Below, piece by piece: positions 1 through 8,314 of a DNA stretch of 38,509 nucleotides; position 1 is the stretch's first letter, and each line of letters opens with the position of its first letter. The DNA comes from an uncultured Verrucomicrobiales bacterium (GTDB taxonomy: Bacteria > Verrucomicrobiota > Verrucomicrobiia > Limisphaerales > UBA1100): the NCBI GenBank assembly GCA_913042895.1, contig CAJWMQ010000009.1:1-38509 (forward strand), in the 5' to 3' direction. A program made the translations under genes and the position numbers. Under the pieces are notes generated by a model that ran no database searches, was not told where the DNA came from, and worked only from the letters and a program-made list of their open reading frames with translations.

Positions 1-1
1 T

Positions 2-571
2 CCCATGTACGGTGCCGTCGGTCTCACCGCGCCGCTCAGTGTCCGCAGCGAAGGCCCTGCACCAGTGGAGGGCTCGCACAGCTGGAACGTCAACGCCAAG
101 ATTCATTACGTCTATCCCGGCACCAAATATACCGCTAGCGAAACGGTCGACGTGACCTGGTACGACGGTGATCAGCGCCCGCCGGCAAATGTGCAGGAAC
201 GCATCGGCCGAGCCCTGCCCGGCCAAGGTTCCGTGCTGTTTGGCACCAAAGGCCACATGATCATCCCCCACGTCGGCAAAGCCATCTTGTTGCCCGAGGA
301 CAAATACAAGGAATACAAGCGGCCCGAAATCGGCGGTGTGAATCACTGGGAATCGTTCATCAACGCCGCGCGCGGCGAAGGCAAGACCTCGGCGAATTTC
401 GATTACTCCGGTCCGTTGACCGAAGCCATTCTGCTCGGAGGGATTGCGACGCGGTTCCCCAAACAGCAACTGAATTGGGACGAGAAGAAACTCGCCTTCA
501 GCAACAGCAAGGCGGCCACCGCCTTTGTGAAGCGCGAGTACCGGAAGGGCTGGGAAGTCAAAGGCCTTTAA
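2..571 (+). CDS. Gfo/Idh/MocA family oxidoreductase, C-terminal part (5' end outside window)
   Basis: This is the last 189 residues of a protein whose reading frame is open to the first codon of the window, so the Met at base 5 is probably internal. The Rossmann NAD-binding half lies upstream and is not seen. What remains looks like the C-terminal substrate domain of the Gfo/Idh/MocA dehydrogenases common in Verrucomicrobiota and Planctomycetes: a segment ending HWESFINAARG, then FDYSGPLTEAILLGGIA, a short LNWD and a closing EYRKGWEV. Members act on sugars, inositols or glycan breakdown products with NAD(P); the substrate cannot be read from this end. The stop codon overlaps that of the convergent midA-like gene by four bases (TTAA). 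Confidence 0.75.
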   Translation, partial: PMYGAVGLTAPLSVRSEGPAPVEGSHSWNVNAKIHYVYPGTKYTASETVDVTWYDGDQRPPANVQERIGRALPGQGSVLFGTKGHMIIPHVGKAILLPEDKYKEYKRPEIGGVNHWESFINAARGEGKTSANFDYSGPLTEAILLGGIATRFPKQQLNWDEKKLAFSNSKAATAFVKREYRKGWEVKGL

Positions 572-1599
572 GGCCGGCGACACTCCAGAAATTTGAAGTA
601 ATGACCGAGGTGTTCCGGATGCGCCAGCGTCTGGAATTGCCGAGTGCGTTCCGACGTCCATTCCGGGAACAACTGCGGCCGCTGAAGCGTCTGCTCAAAG
701 AGCCTCACCAAATATTGGGATTGCCGTGTTAGCGGAACCATCTCTAACCCACTCGCTTCGGCTATGCGTTCCACTCTGGTGAAATTCACCGAGGCCGTGA
801 TGTCCACCTCCCCGGGATCAGCCAGCACATCATCCACCATTCGGTGACCGTGATATCCCCGTAATGTGCCATTCTCTCGGGGCGGATCAAAAAACTCCCG
901 CTCCCTCATGCCGTAATCCACCAACAACAACTGGCCGCGCTTCAGGGAATTGCAAGCCGCCTGCCACATCCCGTAATCGCCCACCGTAAAGATCGCCCCT
1001 TCCTCAGGCGTTAGCTGATCTCCCAGTTTTGCGTTCCCTCCCGGGCGCATTCCCCACCCAAACGATTGCCCATCTGATTCCACCAAACTCAGCCACCACG
1101 CATCATCTTTCCAGATGAGTCGCTCCGCCGGACAGGCATCCAAAAACTCATTGCAATAGAACACGCCATTGAATGATCCAAGCTCGGCTACCCATTTGAC
1201 CTTCCCGCTAAAATCAGCCAACACACTCTCCTGCCATTGGCGATGGATTCCGGAAGGCTCCCAGAGAACCATTTCGCATCGCTCAAATAGTTCCGGCCGC
1301 CAATTACGCAAATACATCAACACATCCTTGGCCAACCGACCATCATGAGCCCCGGCTTCAACCAATTGCACGGGCCCTTCAATCTCCACCAACCAATCGG
1401 CAAACTGAAACGCCAGCAATTCACCGTACAAATTCCCCACGCTCACGCTGGTGTAAAAATCGCCACTGCGCCCCACTTCGCGTTGCGTTTCGTAATAGCC
1501 CAACCCCGGTTCGTACAAAGCCCGTTCCATGAAACGACTAAACGGAATACCACCTTTCTCGGTGATTTCCGCGTGGATTCGTTGTTCGAGTTCTTTCAT
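568..1599 (-). CDS. MidA/NDUFAF7-type SAM-dependent methyltransferase
   Basis: A 343-residue protein of the DUF185/Methyltransf_28 family, whose mitochondrial member NDUFAF7 methylates an arginine of a respiratory complex I subunit. Visible family blocks are GGIPFSRFMERALYEPGLGYY near the N terminus (first 20 residues of it are diagnostic), GDFYTSVSVG, the SAM-binding loop VEAGAHDGRLA, NEFLDACPAERL and VDYGMRER followed by GTLRGYHGH and DITASVNFT. The ORF track starts earlier, but the ATG at 1599 gives the usual N terminus (MKELEQRIHAEI) and leaves 52 bases before the divergent tlyA. It has no signal peptide, so it acts in the cytosol. The bacterial substrate is not settled, and no complex I genes are in view. 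Confidence 0.85.
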   Translation of the reverse strand: MKELEQRIHAEITEKGGIPFSRFMERALYEPGLGYYETQREVGRSGDFYTSVSVGNLYGELLAFQFADWLVEIEGPVQLVEAGAHDGRLAKDVLMYLRNWRPELFERCEMVLWEPSGIHRQWQESVLADFSGKVKWVAELGSFNGVFYCNEFLDACPAERLIWKDDAWWLSLVESDGQSFGWGMRPGGNAKLGDQLTPEEGAIFTVGDYGMWQAACNSLKRGQLLLVDYGMREREFFDPPRENGTLRGYHGHRMVDDVLADPGEVDITASVNFTRVERIAEASGLEMVPLTRQSQYLVRLFEQTLQRPQLFPEWTSERTRQFQTLAHPEHLGHYFKFLECRRP

Positions 1600-1602
1600 G
1601 GC

Positions 1603-1631
1603 TTGAGGCGCACGCTCGTTTTCTCTAAAAA
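1603..1631 (+). promoter_or_regulatory. Candidate sigma-70 promoter for tlyA-nadK-lacI
   Basis: TTGAGG (1603-1608) and TAAAAA (1626-1631) are separated by 17 bases in the short gap between divergent midA and tlyA. The predicted start of transcription near 1638 leaves a leader of about 14 bases before the tlyA ATG. Each hexamer matches the consensus at four of six positions, so this is a moderate call from sequence alone. Confidence 0.35.
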
Positions 1632-1651
1632 CGCCGGCACATCCTGCGCTC

Positions 1652-2413
1652 ATGTCACCCGCCGCATCAACCCGCAAACGCCTGGACCAGGCGATGTTCG
1701 ACGATCAACTCACGGAGAGTCGCGAAAAAGCCAAGCGCCTGATCATGGCCGGCAAGGTTCGCGTGAACGATCAGGTGGCCAGCAAACCCAGCGATAAAGT
1801 GAAGCCCGAGGACCGCATTGAGGTCGAGGAACCGGAAAAATTCGTCAGCCGCGGCGGCTTCAAGCTGGAAAAGGCGCTAGAGAAGTTCCCGATTGAAATC
1901 AAAGGCACGGTCGCCATCGATCTGGGTGCCTCCACCGGTGGGTTCACAGATTGTCTCCTGCAAAACGGCGCGGAAAAGATTTTCTCCGTGGATGTCGGCC
2001 GGGGCCAGCTCGCGTGGCATCTGCGCAAGAGTCATCGCGTGCATGTGATGGATAAAACCAATGCCCGCCACCTTACCCGTACCGATTTCCCGAAGAGTTT
2101 TGAGGGTGCCGATGTGGTGACCATTGATTGTTCGTTTATTTCCCTGCGCAAAATCCTCCCCGCTGCCTTGGCGGTCGCCCGCCAGGGTGGTACCATCATC
2201 GCGCTGATCAAACCGCAGTTCGAAGCCGGCAAGGCCGAGGTCGATAAAGGCGCCGGCGTGATCAAGGATCCTGAGATCCACGCCCGCGTCATCCGCGAAC
2301 TGCAGGCGTTTGTAAGTGAAACCGACGGGTTGACGTGGCGCGGCGACACCGATTCGCCGATCACTGGCCCGAAAGGAAACAAAGAATTTCTCGCTTGGAT
2401 TGAAAAAGAATAA
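1652..2413 (+). CDS. tlyA: TlyA family 2'-O-ribose rRNA methyltransferase (S4 + FtsJ-like)
   Basis: A 253-residue protein, normal for TlyA. Residues about 8-70 are an S4 RNA-binding domain (RLDQAMFDDQLTESREKAK, then IMAGKVRVND). Next come VSRGGFKLEKAL and the SAM loop DLGASTGGFTDCLLQ, then VTIDCSFISL, LIKPQFEAGK and the terminal SPITGPKGNKEFL. Characterised TlyA enzymes methylate cytidine 2'-OH in 16S and/or 23S rRNA, and their loss gives capreomycin resistance in mycobacteria. The start at 1652 gives a complete S4 domain; no clear Shine-Dalgarno site precedes it. It overlaps nadK by 14 bases, and the tlyA-nadK neighbourhood is common across bacteria. Confidence 0.93.
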   Translation: MSPAASTRKRLDQAMFDDQLTESREKAKRLIMAGKVRVNDQVASKPSDKVKPEDRIEVEEPEKFVSRGGFKLEKALEKFPIEIKGTVAIDLGASTGGFTDCLLQNGAEKIFSVDVGRGQLAWHLRKSHRVHVMDKTNARHLTRTDFPKSFEGADVVTIDCSFISLRKILPAALAVARQGGTIIALIKPQFEAGKAEVDKGAGVIKDPEIHARVIRELQAFVSETDGLTWRGDTDSPITGPKGNKEFLAWIEKE

Positions 2414-3281
2414 AGCCATCCGGTCCGTGGGACTGATCGGCAACACCGGTCAGGCCATCAAGTCGGGCGTTGTGCGCAAGACGGCCAAGCTCATTGAGCA
2501 ATCCGGCCGCAAGGTCTTTCTTGATCCCTCAGTCTCCGAGGCCGCCAAAGGACACGGAATCGTGCTGGCGGATTCCGGGGAACTCGCGCGCATGTGCGAT
2601 TTACTCATGGTCATCGGTGGCGATGGCACTGTCCTTAAAGTGGCTCGAGATACCGCCGGCAGCAACACGCCCCTACTCGGCGTCAACGCCGGCCGCCTCG
2701 GTTTTCTCACCACTGCCTCCATCGATGAACTCAAGCTCGCTCTGGATAATCTGTGGGCGGGTAAATTCACTATTGACCCTATGCCGCTGGTCGAAGCCAG
2801 CGGCACATTCGGCGGTAAAAAAATCAAGGCGCTGGCTTTGAACGATATTTTGATTAGCCGCGGCGCCAACCCACGCCTGATCGAGATGAAGGTAACCATC
2901 GACGGCGAACCACTCACCACTTACCGCAGTGATGGGCTAATTGTCGCCACGCCCGCCGGATCTACCGCCTATTCACTGGCCGCTGGCGGCACCGTGGTGA
3001 CACCCCACGCCGAAGTACTCACACTCAACCCCGTTTGCCCGCAGGCCCTTTCCAATCGCCCCCTAATCGTCAGCTTTTCCTCCACCATTGAGGTCACCAT
3101 CCTGAAGCACCGCGCCGAAAGTTACCTCTCTGCCGATGGCCAGATGCTCACAGAACTGGTGATTGGCGATCAGGTAACCATCCGGCGCAGCCGCCAAAAA
3201 GCCAGGCTGGTGCGCCTAGAGGGCCATTCCTTTTTTGAGACCTTACGGCACAAACTGCACTGGACCGGCTCGATCGCATGA
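2400..3281 (+). CDS. nadK: NAD kinase
   Basis: A 293-residue ATP-NAD kinase that makes NADP+ from NAD+ in the cytosol. The family signatures are all present: VIGGDGTVLKVAR (the GGDGT phosphate-binding motif), GVNAGRLGFLT, the NDILISRG strand and the YRSDGLIVATPAGSTAYSLA segment. The start is a TTG at 2400, inside the end of tlyA; a GTG at 2427 (RSVGLIGN) is an alternative that would remove the overlap. The stop overlaps the LacI-family start as ATGA, so all three genes are probably one transcript. The C terminus (HSFFETLRHKLHW) is the usual end of the bacterial enzyme. Confidence 0.95.
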   Translation: MKKNKAIRSVGLIGNTGQAIKSGVVRKTAKLIEQSGRKVFLDPSVSEAAKGHGIVLADSGELARMCDLLMVIGGDGTVLKVARDTAGSNTPLLGVNAGRLGFLTTASIDELKLALDNLWAGKFTIDPMPLVEASGTFGGKKIKALALNDILISRGANPRLIEMKVTIDGEPLTTYRSDGLIVATPAGSTAYSLAAGGTVVTPHAEVLTLNPVCPQALSNRPLIVSFSSTIEVTILKHRAESYLSADGQMLTELVIGDQVTIRRSRQKARLVRLEGHSFFETLRHKLHWTGSIA

Positions 3282-4288
3282 TCCGCCTCAAGGACATTGC
3301 CGAAAGCGCAGGGGTTTCCGTGATGACCGTTTCCAAGGCGTTGCGGAATGAACCGGATATCTCCGAGACTACCAAGGCGCGCATTCGTGGCATTGCCGAC
3401 CGCGTAGGATACGTCCCGAACAATTCCGCCCGCGGCCTGCGCACACGCCGCACGCAGCAGTTTGGCCTGATCATTTCCGCGCTCAGTAATCCTATGTATA
3501 CGCGCACATTCATGGCGATTGAAGAGCAGGCCCATGAAATGGGCTACGAAATCATCGTCGCGCAAACCCTCAACAATGCCGAGCGCGAGGCGGACTGCAT
3601 TCGCCGTTTGCTGGCCCGGCAGGTGGACGGCCTGTTTATCCGGCCGGTGTACCGACCAAACCCATCGGCCGGCATTTACGAGGAACTCAAAAAACGGAAC
3701 ACTCCCACCGTGATCCTCGGCCATCGTGCCCTTTTTTGCAGCGATTTCCACAATGTAGAGACAGACGATCTCGCTGCTGCCAAGGCTTTGACGCAACATC
3801 TACTGGATCTGGGCCATCGCCGCATCGCCTGCCTCACCGGCCCCATTTTCGCGCCTTGGGCACAGGAACGGTACGAAGGCTACCGCCGCGCCCTGACGGA
3901 TCGCGGTCTGGAGGTGGATGAAAAACTCGTATTTCAGGCCGGGGCCACCATCGAGGAAGGCGCCGCCGCGGCACTGCAGTTTATCAACGAACAACCGGAA
4001 GCCACCGCCATGATCGCCGCCAACGATCTGGTGGCGTTCGGCGCGGCCAATACACTGCTTGATCAGGGCATTGCCATCCCGCAGGACCTTTCCGTCGCCG
4101 GTTTTGGTAATGTTTTGTCGGCTGAATATTTCCGGGTTCCACTGACCACGGTGCGCCAACCCAAATATCGCCGAGGCCTCGCCGCAATGGAATCCATGAA
4201 GAGCCTGCTGGCGGGCGAATCCGCAAGCCCCAAGCGGTTGCCGGCCGAATTGGCCATCCGCAAAAGCACCACCGCCCCCGCGGTTTAG
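3278..4288 (+). CDS. LacI/GalR family transcriptional regulator
   Basis: A 336-residue LacI-type regulator. Residues 1-50 are the helix-turn-helix (DIAESAGVSVMTVSKALRNE), followed by the hinge helix region (YVPNNSARGLRTRRTQQFGL) that inserts in the operator minor groove. The rest is a periplasmic-binding-protein-like effector domain (GLIISALSNP, VDGLFIRPV, LGHRRIACLTGP, AMIAANDLVAFGA, LTTVRQP). It overlaps nadK by four bases. No sugar transport or catabolic gene lies nearby, so the target and inducer are not indicated by context. Its stop overlaps the ribE stop on the other strand (TTAG). Confidence 0.9.
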   Translation: MIRLKDIAESAGVSVMTVSKALRNEPDISETTKARIRGIADRVGYVPNNSARGLRTRRTQQFGLIISALSNPMYTRTFMAIEEQAHEMGYEIIVAQTLNNAEREADCIRRLLARQVDGLFIRPVYRPNPSAGIYEELKKRNTPTVILGHRALFCSDFHNVETDDLAAAKALTQHLLDLGHRRIACLTGPIFAPWAQERYEGYRRALTDRGLEVDEKLVFQAGATIEEGAAAALQFINEQPEATAMIAANDLVAFGAANTLLDQGIAIPQDLSVAGFGNVLSAEYFRVPLTTVRQPKYRRGLAAMESMKSLLAGESASPKRLPAELAIRKSTTAPAV

Positions 4289-4884
4289 CGCGCCGCAAAA
4301 CGCTCGACGTATTTGCCGAGAATATCCGACTCCAAATTCACGGCATCCCCCACCGCGCGCTCTTTCAACGCGGTTTCTTCAAACGTGTGCGGAATGATCC
4401 AGATGGTGAACATTTCCTTTTCTACCGCCGCTACCGTCAGACTGATACCATCCACGGCCACCGACCCCTTGTGCACGATATAGCGCATCACTTCATCGGG
4501 CCCGGCGATCTGCAGCTGATGATCCTCGCCCTTCTGTTCCCAAGAAACAATCTTCCCCATGCCGTCGATATGGCCAGTAACAAAATGACCACCTAACCGA
4601 CCACCCGCCTCAAGACTGCGTTCAAGATTAACTAACGATCCCGCGCGACAGCCCTGAAGATTCGTCAATCGCCAGGTTTCCTGGAGGAGATCGAATTGGA
4701 CCGTTTTGGCGCGCCCCTTGGTCGCCAGTTCTGCCACCGTGAGGCAGCAGCCGTTTACCGACAGACTATCGCCGACCTTCAGTCCCGTGCCGGTCTTTCG
4801 AAGAGACAACGTCAGGCGAATGGATTGATCGCCCGGATGAATCGACTCCACCGTGCCTGTTTCCTCGACAATCCCCGTAAACAT
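4285..4884 (-). CDS. ribE: Riboflavin synthase, alpha subunit
   Basis: A 199-residue enzyme that dismutates two 6,7-dimethyl-8-ribityllumazine molecules to riboflavin, the last step of vitamin B2 synthesis. The protein shows the usual internal duplication of two lumazine-binding domains: the N-terminal MFTGIVEETGTV and VNGCCLTV, and the second half with GGHFVTGHIDGMGKI and VAVDGISLTV. The ORF track begins at a GTG three codons upstream, but the ATG at 4884 gives the invariant MFTGIVE start. It follows ribD by nine bases and is certainly cotranscribed with it. The E. coli enzyme is called RibC in some schemes. Confidence 0.95.
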   Translation of the reverse strand: MFTGIVEETGTVESIHPGDQSIRLTLSLRKTGTGLKVGDSLSVNGCCLTVAELATKGRAKTVQFDLLQETWRLTNLQGCRAGSLVNLERSLEAGGRLGGHFVTGHIDGMGKIVSWEQKGEDHQLQIAGPDEVMRYIVHKGSVAVDGISLTVAAVEKEMFTIWIIPHTFEETALKERAVGDAVNLESDILGKYVERFAAR

Positions 4885-4893
4885 CGCACGCAC

Positions 4894-6003
4894 TCAAGCC
4901 TTCACCACGCGGGCCGTCAATATCAAATCCGACCCCAAGCGCTCCCAAACCACTTCCTGCAATCGCAACGAATCCTCCAACCGCTTGACGCCCTCGCCTC
5001 CAACCGCCGCTCGAGAACGGATTCCTCCGAGGATTTTCGGCGCATAAAAAAACGCGATCCGCTGCGCAAAACCGCCTTGCAGGAAACTTCCATTTACTTC
5101 ACCACCACCCTCCACCAACAGACTAGTGACTGATTCTTTACCTAGGCGCTTGAGCAGCCACCGTAAATCAATCCGACCATTCCGTGCCGGCGCCTCGAGC
5201 ACGTTAACCCGCCGCTTTAGTGCCGCCACTCGCTTAGCTGGTGCTCCCCGCAACACAACCACCGTGGTGTGTTGCTCTTGGTCATCGGAAACGACCTGCG
5301 CATCCATTGGTGTTCTCGCTTGTGAATCCAATACCACCCGGCGCAGCGCAACTCCACCCCGCTTCCCTCGCGCCAGCAGACTGGGGTTGTCGGCCAGCAC
5401 AGTTTCCACCCCTACCAAAATTGCATCACTGCCTCTTCGCAGGTAAATGCCTTTGCGCCGTGCCGCCTCGCCGGTGATCCATTTGGATTCCCCGCTTTCA
5501 GTGGCGATCTTTCCATCCAGCGTCATCGCAGCCTTCACTGACACCCACGGCAGTCCGGTCGTAACCCAGTGATTAAACGCCTCATTCATTGCCTGCGCCT
5601 CCCGCTCAAGTACCTTATGTCGCACTTCAATCCCCGCTTTGCGCAGCATGCGAAATGCGCGTCCAGCGTGTTTGGGATTCGGATCAGTGGCACCCACCAC
5701 CACACGTTTAATTCCTGCCCCCTGAATCGCGTCCGTGCAAGGCGGCGTGCGACCGGTGGTGCAACAGGGTTCCAACGTAACGTATAACGTGGCACCTTTG
5801 ACGTTGTAATCATGCCGTTCCGCGTCACGAATCGCCTCCACCTCGGCGTGCGGACCACCGGCGTGCCGATGCCAACCCTTACCGATCACTGCGCGCCCCT
5901 TCACCAACACAGCACCCACCATTGGGTTTGGGGACGTCCGACCGTAGCCCTTGCGCGCCAGATCCAACGCTGTCTGCATGTGCTTTTCGTCGTCCGCTTT
6001 CAT
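4894..6003 (-). CDS. ribD: Bifunctional riboflavin biosynthesis deaminase/reductase RibD
   Basis: A 369-residue fusion of the two early pyrimidine steps of riboflavin synthesis. The N-terminal half is a cytidine-deaminase-fold domain with the zinc ligands HAEVEAI and PCCTTGRTPPC. The C-terminal half is the NADPH-dependent reductase, with WVSVKAAMTLDGKIA, the GSDAILVGVETVLADNPSL block and VEGGGEVNGSFL. Length and domain order are normal. It stands between ftsY (8-base gap) and ribE (9-base gap) on the minus strand. I looked for an FMN riboswitch upstream; there is no room for one, so any flavin control must act elsewhere in the operon. Confidence 0.96.
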   Translation of the reverse strand: MKADDEKHMQTALDLARKGYGRTSPNPMVGAVLVKGRAVIGKGWHRHAGGPHAEVEAIRDAERHDYNVKGATLYVTLEPCCTTGRTPPCTDAIQGAGIKRVVVGATDPNPKHAGRAFRMLRKAGIEVRHKVLEREAQAMNEAFNHWVTTGLPWVSVKAAMTLDGKIATESGESKWITGEAARRKGIYLRRGSDAILVGVETVLADNPSLLARGKRGGVALRRVVLDSQARTPMDAQVVSDDQEQHTTVVVLRGAPAKRVAALKRRVNVLEAPARNGRIDLRWLLKRLGKESVTSLLVEGGGEVNGSFLQGGFAQRIAFFYAPKILGGIRSRAAVGGEGVKRLEDSLRLQEVVWERLGSDLILTARVVKA

Positions 6004-6011
6004 GCGGGAAA

Positions 6012-6920
6012 TTATTTGGCAAATAAGGCCTCAGCGAATTGCCCGGGATCAAACGGCTGCAAATCATCCGCCTGTTCGCCAAGCCCAATAAACTTGATAG
6101 GCAGATTCAATTCATCATGAATCGCCACCACCATGCCGCCTTTGCTGGTACCGTCGAGCTTGGTGATGACCAATCCCGTCAACGGCACGGCCTTGTGGAA
6201 TTCCCGGGCCTGGTTCAGCGCGTTCATGCCGGTCGTTGCGTCCACCACCAACAAGACCTCATGCGGCGCCCCTTTTTCCTGACGGTCAATGATTCGGTGC
6301 AGCTTTTCCAATTCCTGCATCAGGTTGCTTTTGGTATGCAAACGGCCTGCGGTATCCACAAACAAAAAATCGGCCTTGCGAGCATGCGCTGCGGTCACGG
6401 CATCATGAGCCACAGCCGCAGGGTCTGCCCCATAGTTACCGGCTATGACCGGCACATTCAGTCGCCCACCCCATTCCTTGAGCTGCTCCACCGCCGCCGC
6501 ACGAAAGGTATCGCAAGCTGCCAGAACGGAAGTTTTACCAGTGGCGTGCATTCGATTGGCTAACTTAGCCGTGGTGGTTGTCTTCCCCGTACCGTTCACG
6601 CCCACTATCGAAACCACAGTCAACCCGTCTTGCTCCTCCAATCCTTGGATGCCTCCAGTAAACGAAGTCGCAATTTCACGTCGCGCCACACCCAGCACGT
6701 CCAGGCCATCCTTACCTTGGGTTTCATATGAGTCGCGGACTGCACTCAAAATTCGCTGGGTCATCAGCATGCCCAGGTCGGCACCAATTAAGGCAAACTC
6801 AATCTCCTCCAACGTGTCTTCATCGAGTTTCGGAGAACCAGTGACGATTCGAGTAATCTCATGCGACAGCTTTTCCTTTGTCCGCTGCAGGCCCACCTTG
6901 AATTTATCGAACAACCCCAT
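6012..6920 (-). CDS. ftsY: Signal recognition particle receptor FtsY
   Basis: A 302-residue SRP-family GTPase that docks SRP-ribosome complexes at the membrane. It is a minimal FtsY: the acidic A domain of E. coli is missing, and the protein opens directly with the N domain (MGLFDKFKVGLQRTKEKL). The G domain has the G1 loop GVNGTGKTTTTAKLA, DTFRAAAVEQL, VDTAGRLHTK, the TKLDGTSKGG guanine-specificity motif and a terminal GLGEQADDLQPFD. The last motif distinguishes FtsY from Ffh, and no M domain follows. It lies one base after the PHP gene stop on the minus strand. Confidence 0.95.
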   Translation of the reverse strand: MGLFDKFKVGLQRTKEKLSHEITRIVTGSPKLDEDTLEEIEFALIGADLGMLMTQRILSAVRDSYETQGKDGLDVLGVARREIATSFTGGIQGLEEQDGLTVVSIVGVNGTGKTTTTAKLANRMHATGKTSVLAACDTFRAAAVEQLKEWGGRLNVPVIAGNYGADPAAVAHDAVTAAHARKADFLFVDTAGRLHTKSNLMQELEKLHRIIDRQEKGAPHEVLLVVDATTGMNALNQAREFHKAVPLTGLVITKLDGTSKGGMVVAIHDELNLPIKFIGLGEQADDLQPFDPGQFAEALFAK

Positions 6921-6921
6921 C

Positions 6922-7737
6922 TTACGCCGCCAATGCCGTTTTCATTGCCGCCACATACGAGTACGGCAGCTTCACGCCACCGATCAGCGGCCGCCCCTTA
7001 TTTTCGCCGTGACAATCCGAGCCGCCGGTCACCAACAATCCATGTTGCTCGGCCAACATGAGGTAATGCTCGGTCATGGGTGTGGAATGTCGTGTGTAAA
7101 AGCATTCGATCCCATCCAGCCCCGCGTCCACCAGGGGGCCAATTACTTTGTCGCGATGATACAAACCAGGATGCGCGATCACCGCCAAGCCACCAGCTTC
7201 GTGAATGAGCTCGATCGCGTGCGCCGCGGTCATCTTCGCCTTGGGCACCCAAGCCGGCTTGCCTTTCTTGAGGTATTTTTGAAATGACTCATCGAGCGTG
7301 CGGCAATGCCCCTTAGCCACCAAGGCCCGGCCGATGTGCGGGCGCCCCGGTGAATTGCAATTGGCCAGCTCCAGCACATCTTCACTAGTAAGCTCAAAGC
7401 CCAATTCATTCAGCTTAACCACCATCTCGCGGATGCGATTTTGGCGAACCGATTGGTACTTGGTTAACTCCTCCCGTAATCGGCCACATTTCAGATCGAG
7501 AAAATATCCCAGTAGATGCAGCTCAAAGCCATCCAGCTCCACCGTAAATTCACAACCTGTGATGAATTCAATCCGGCGTTCCTCGCAAGCCGCAATCATA
7601 CGTTCGCATCCATCGACGGTATCGTGATCGGTGAGGGCCATCACTTTCAGCCCCCGTTGATGACCGTGCTCCGCCAACTCCTCCGGCGTGTAGGTACCGT
7701 CTGAATAATTGGTGTGCAGATGCAGATCAGCGTACAT
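6922..7737 (-). CDS. PHP-domain phosphoesterase
   Basis: A 271-residue stand-alone PHP protein. The metal ligands are visible in DLHLHTNYSDG, LTDHDTVDG, GCEFT, IAHPGLYH and GGSDCHGENKG. The insertion between the third and fourth motifs is the one seen in the YciV/RNase AM group. Characterised relatives are 3',5'-nucleotide bisphosphatases or 5'-3' exonucleases acting on short RNA. The exact substrate is inferred from family only. The ATG at 7737 is favoured over the TTG at 7740 used by the ORF track; it overlaps the nusB stop (TGATG arrangement), so translation is probably coupled. Confidence 0.88.
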   Translation of the reverse strand: MYADLHLHTNYSDGTYTPEELAEHGHQRGLKVMALTDHDTVDGCERMIAACEERRIEFITGCEFTVELDGFELHLLGYFLDLKCGRLREELTKYQSVRQNRIREMVVKLNELGFELTSEDVLELANCNSPGRPHIGRALVAKGHCRTLDESFQKYLKKGKPAWVPKAKMTAAHAIELIHEAGGLAVIAHPGLYHRDKVIGPLVDAGLDGIECFYTRHSTPMTEHYLMLAEQHGLLVTGGSDCHGENKGRPLIGGVKLPYSYVAAMKTALAA

Positions 7738-8246
7738 CAACCGGCCTCCGTTGCTGTGCGGGCCGGGCGATCAAGTTGCGCCGCAAGTTTATCCAGAATG
7801 CCGTTAACGAATTTGCCGCTGTCGTCGGTTGAAAAGCGTTTTGCTATATCCACCGCTTCATTGATGGCCACCACCGGCGGGATATCCTCGCGATGCATCA
7901 TTTCAAAGGTGGCCAAACGAAGAATGTTGCGATCCACCCCAGCCATGCGGTGCAGATCCCAGTTGGCTGCCAATTTCCGAAGCCGTGCGTCGATCTCCTC
8001 GCGATGCTCCAGGACGCCGCGCACGAGCGGCTCGGCAAATTCGCGGATGGCCACGTCATCGACCGTGGGCGGTGGAAGTTCCTTTTCCTCGCCCCAAGTG
8101 CTCTTGCCCTCAATTACCTCAATCACCGCCGGCCGTTGGTGCACCCAGAAATGCTCCAGAGTCCCAGCCAAATCCTCCGGCGGATTATGGTCGTGCTGAA
8201 ACAGAAATTGAACCGCGCGTTCGCGCGCCTGACGGCGGGTGCCCAT
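7737..8246 (-). CDS. nusB: Transcription antitermination factor NusB
   Basis: A 169-residue all-helical NusB. The diagnostic segments are RRQARERAVQFLFQHD at the start, MAGVDRNILRLATFEM in the middle and the closing NEAVDIAKRFSTDDSGKFVNGILDK. NusB pairs with NusE (ribosomal protein S10) on boxA RNA to keep RNA polymerase processive through rRNA operons. The ATG at 8246 gives a standard N terminus; the TTG at 8279 on the ORF track would add eleven unlikely residues. Residues about 30-70 contain a longer acidic loop (STWGEEKELPPP) than in E. coli NusB. Confidence 0.93.
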   Translation of the reverse strand: MGTRRQARERAVQFLFQHDHNPPEDLAGTLEHFWVHQRPAVIEVIEGKSTWGEEKELPPPTVDDVAIREFAEPLVRGVLEHREEIDARLRKLAANWDLHRMAGVDRNILRLATFEMMHREDIPPVVAINEAVDIAKRFSTDDSGKFVNGILDKLAAQLDRPARTATEAG

Positions 8247-8314
8247 GGCTTGAGAATGCGCCAGTGACGCATCCAGCAAAAGGAAATTAAATCGACCTCA
8301 ATTTTTCAAAATAT

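Noticed and set aside
563-575. GGCCTTTAAGGCC at the first convergent junction as an intrinsic terminator by itself
   Set aside because: The stem is only 5 bp with a 3-base loop and no T tract; it is kept only as part of the junction pattern.
6004-6011. Possible FMN riboswitch before ribD
   Set aside because: Only eight bases separate ribD from ftsY, and no RFN element is seen.
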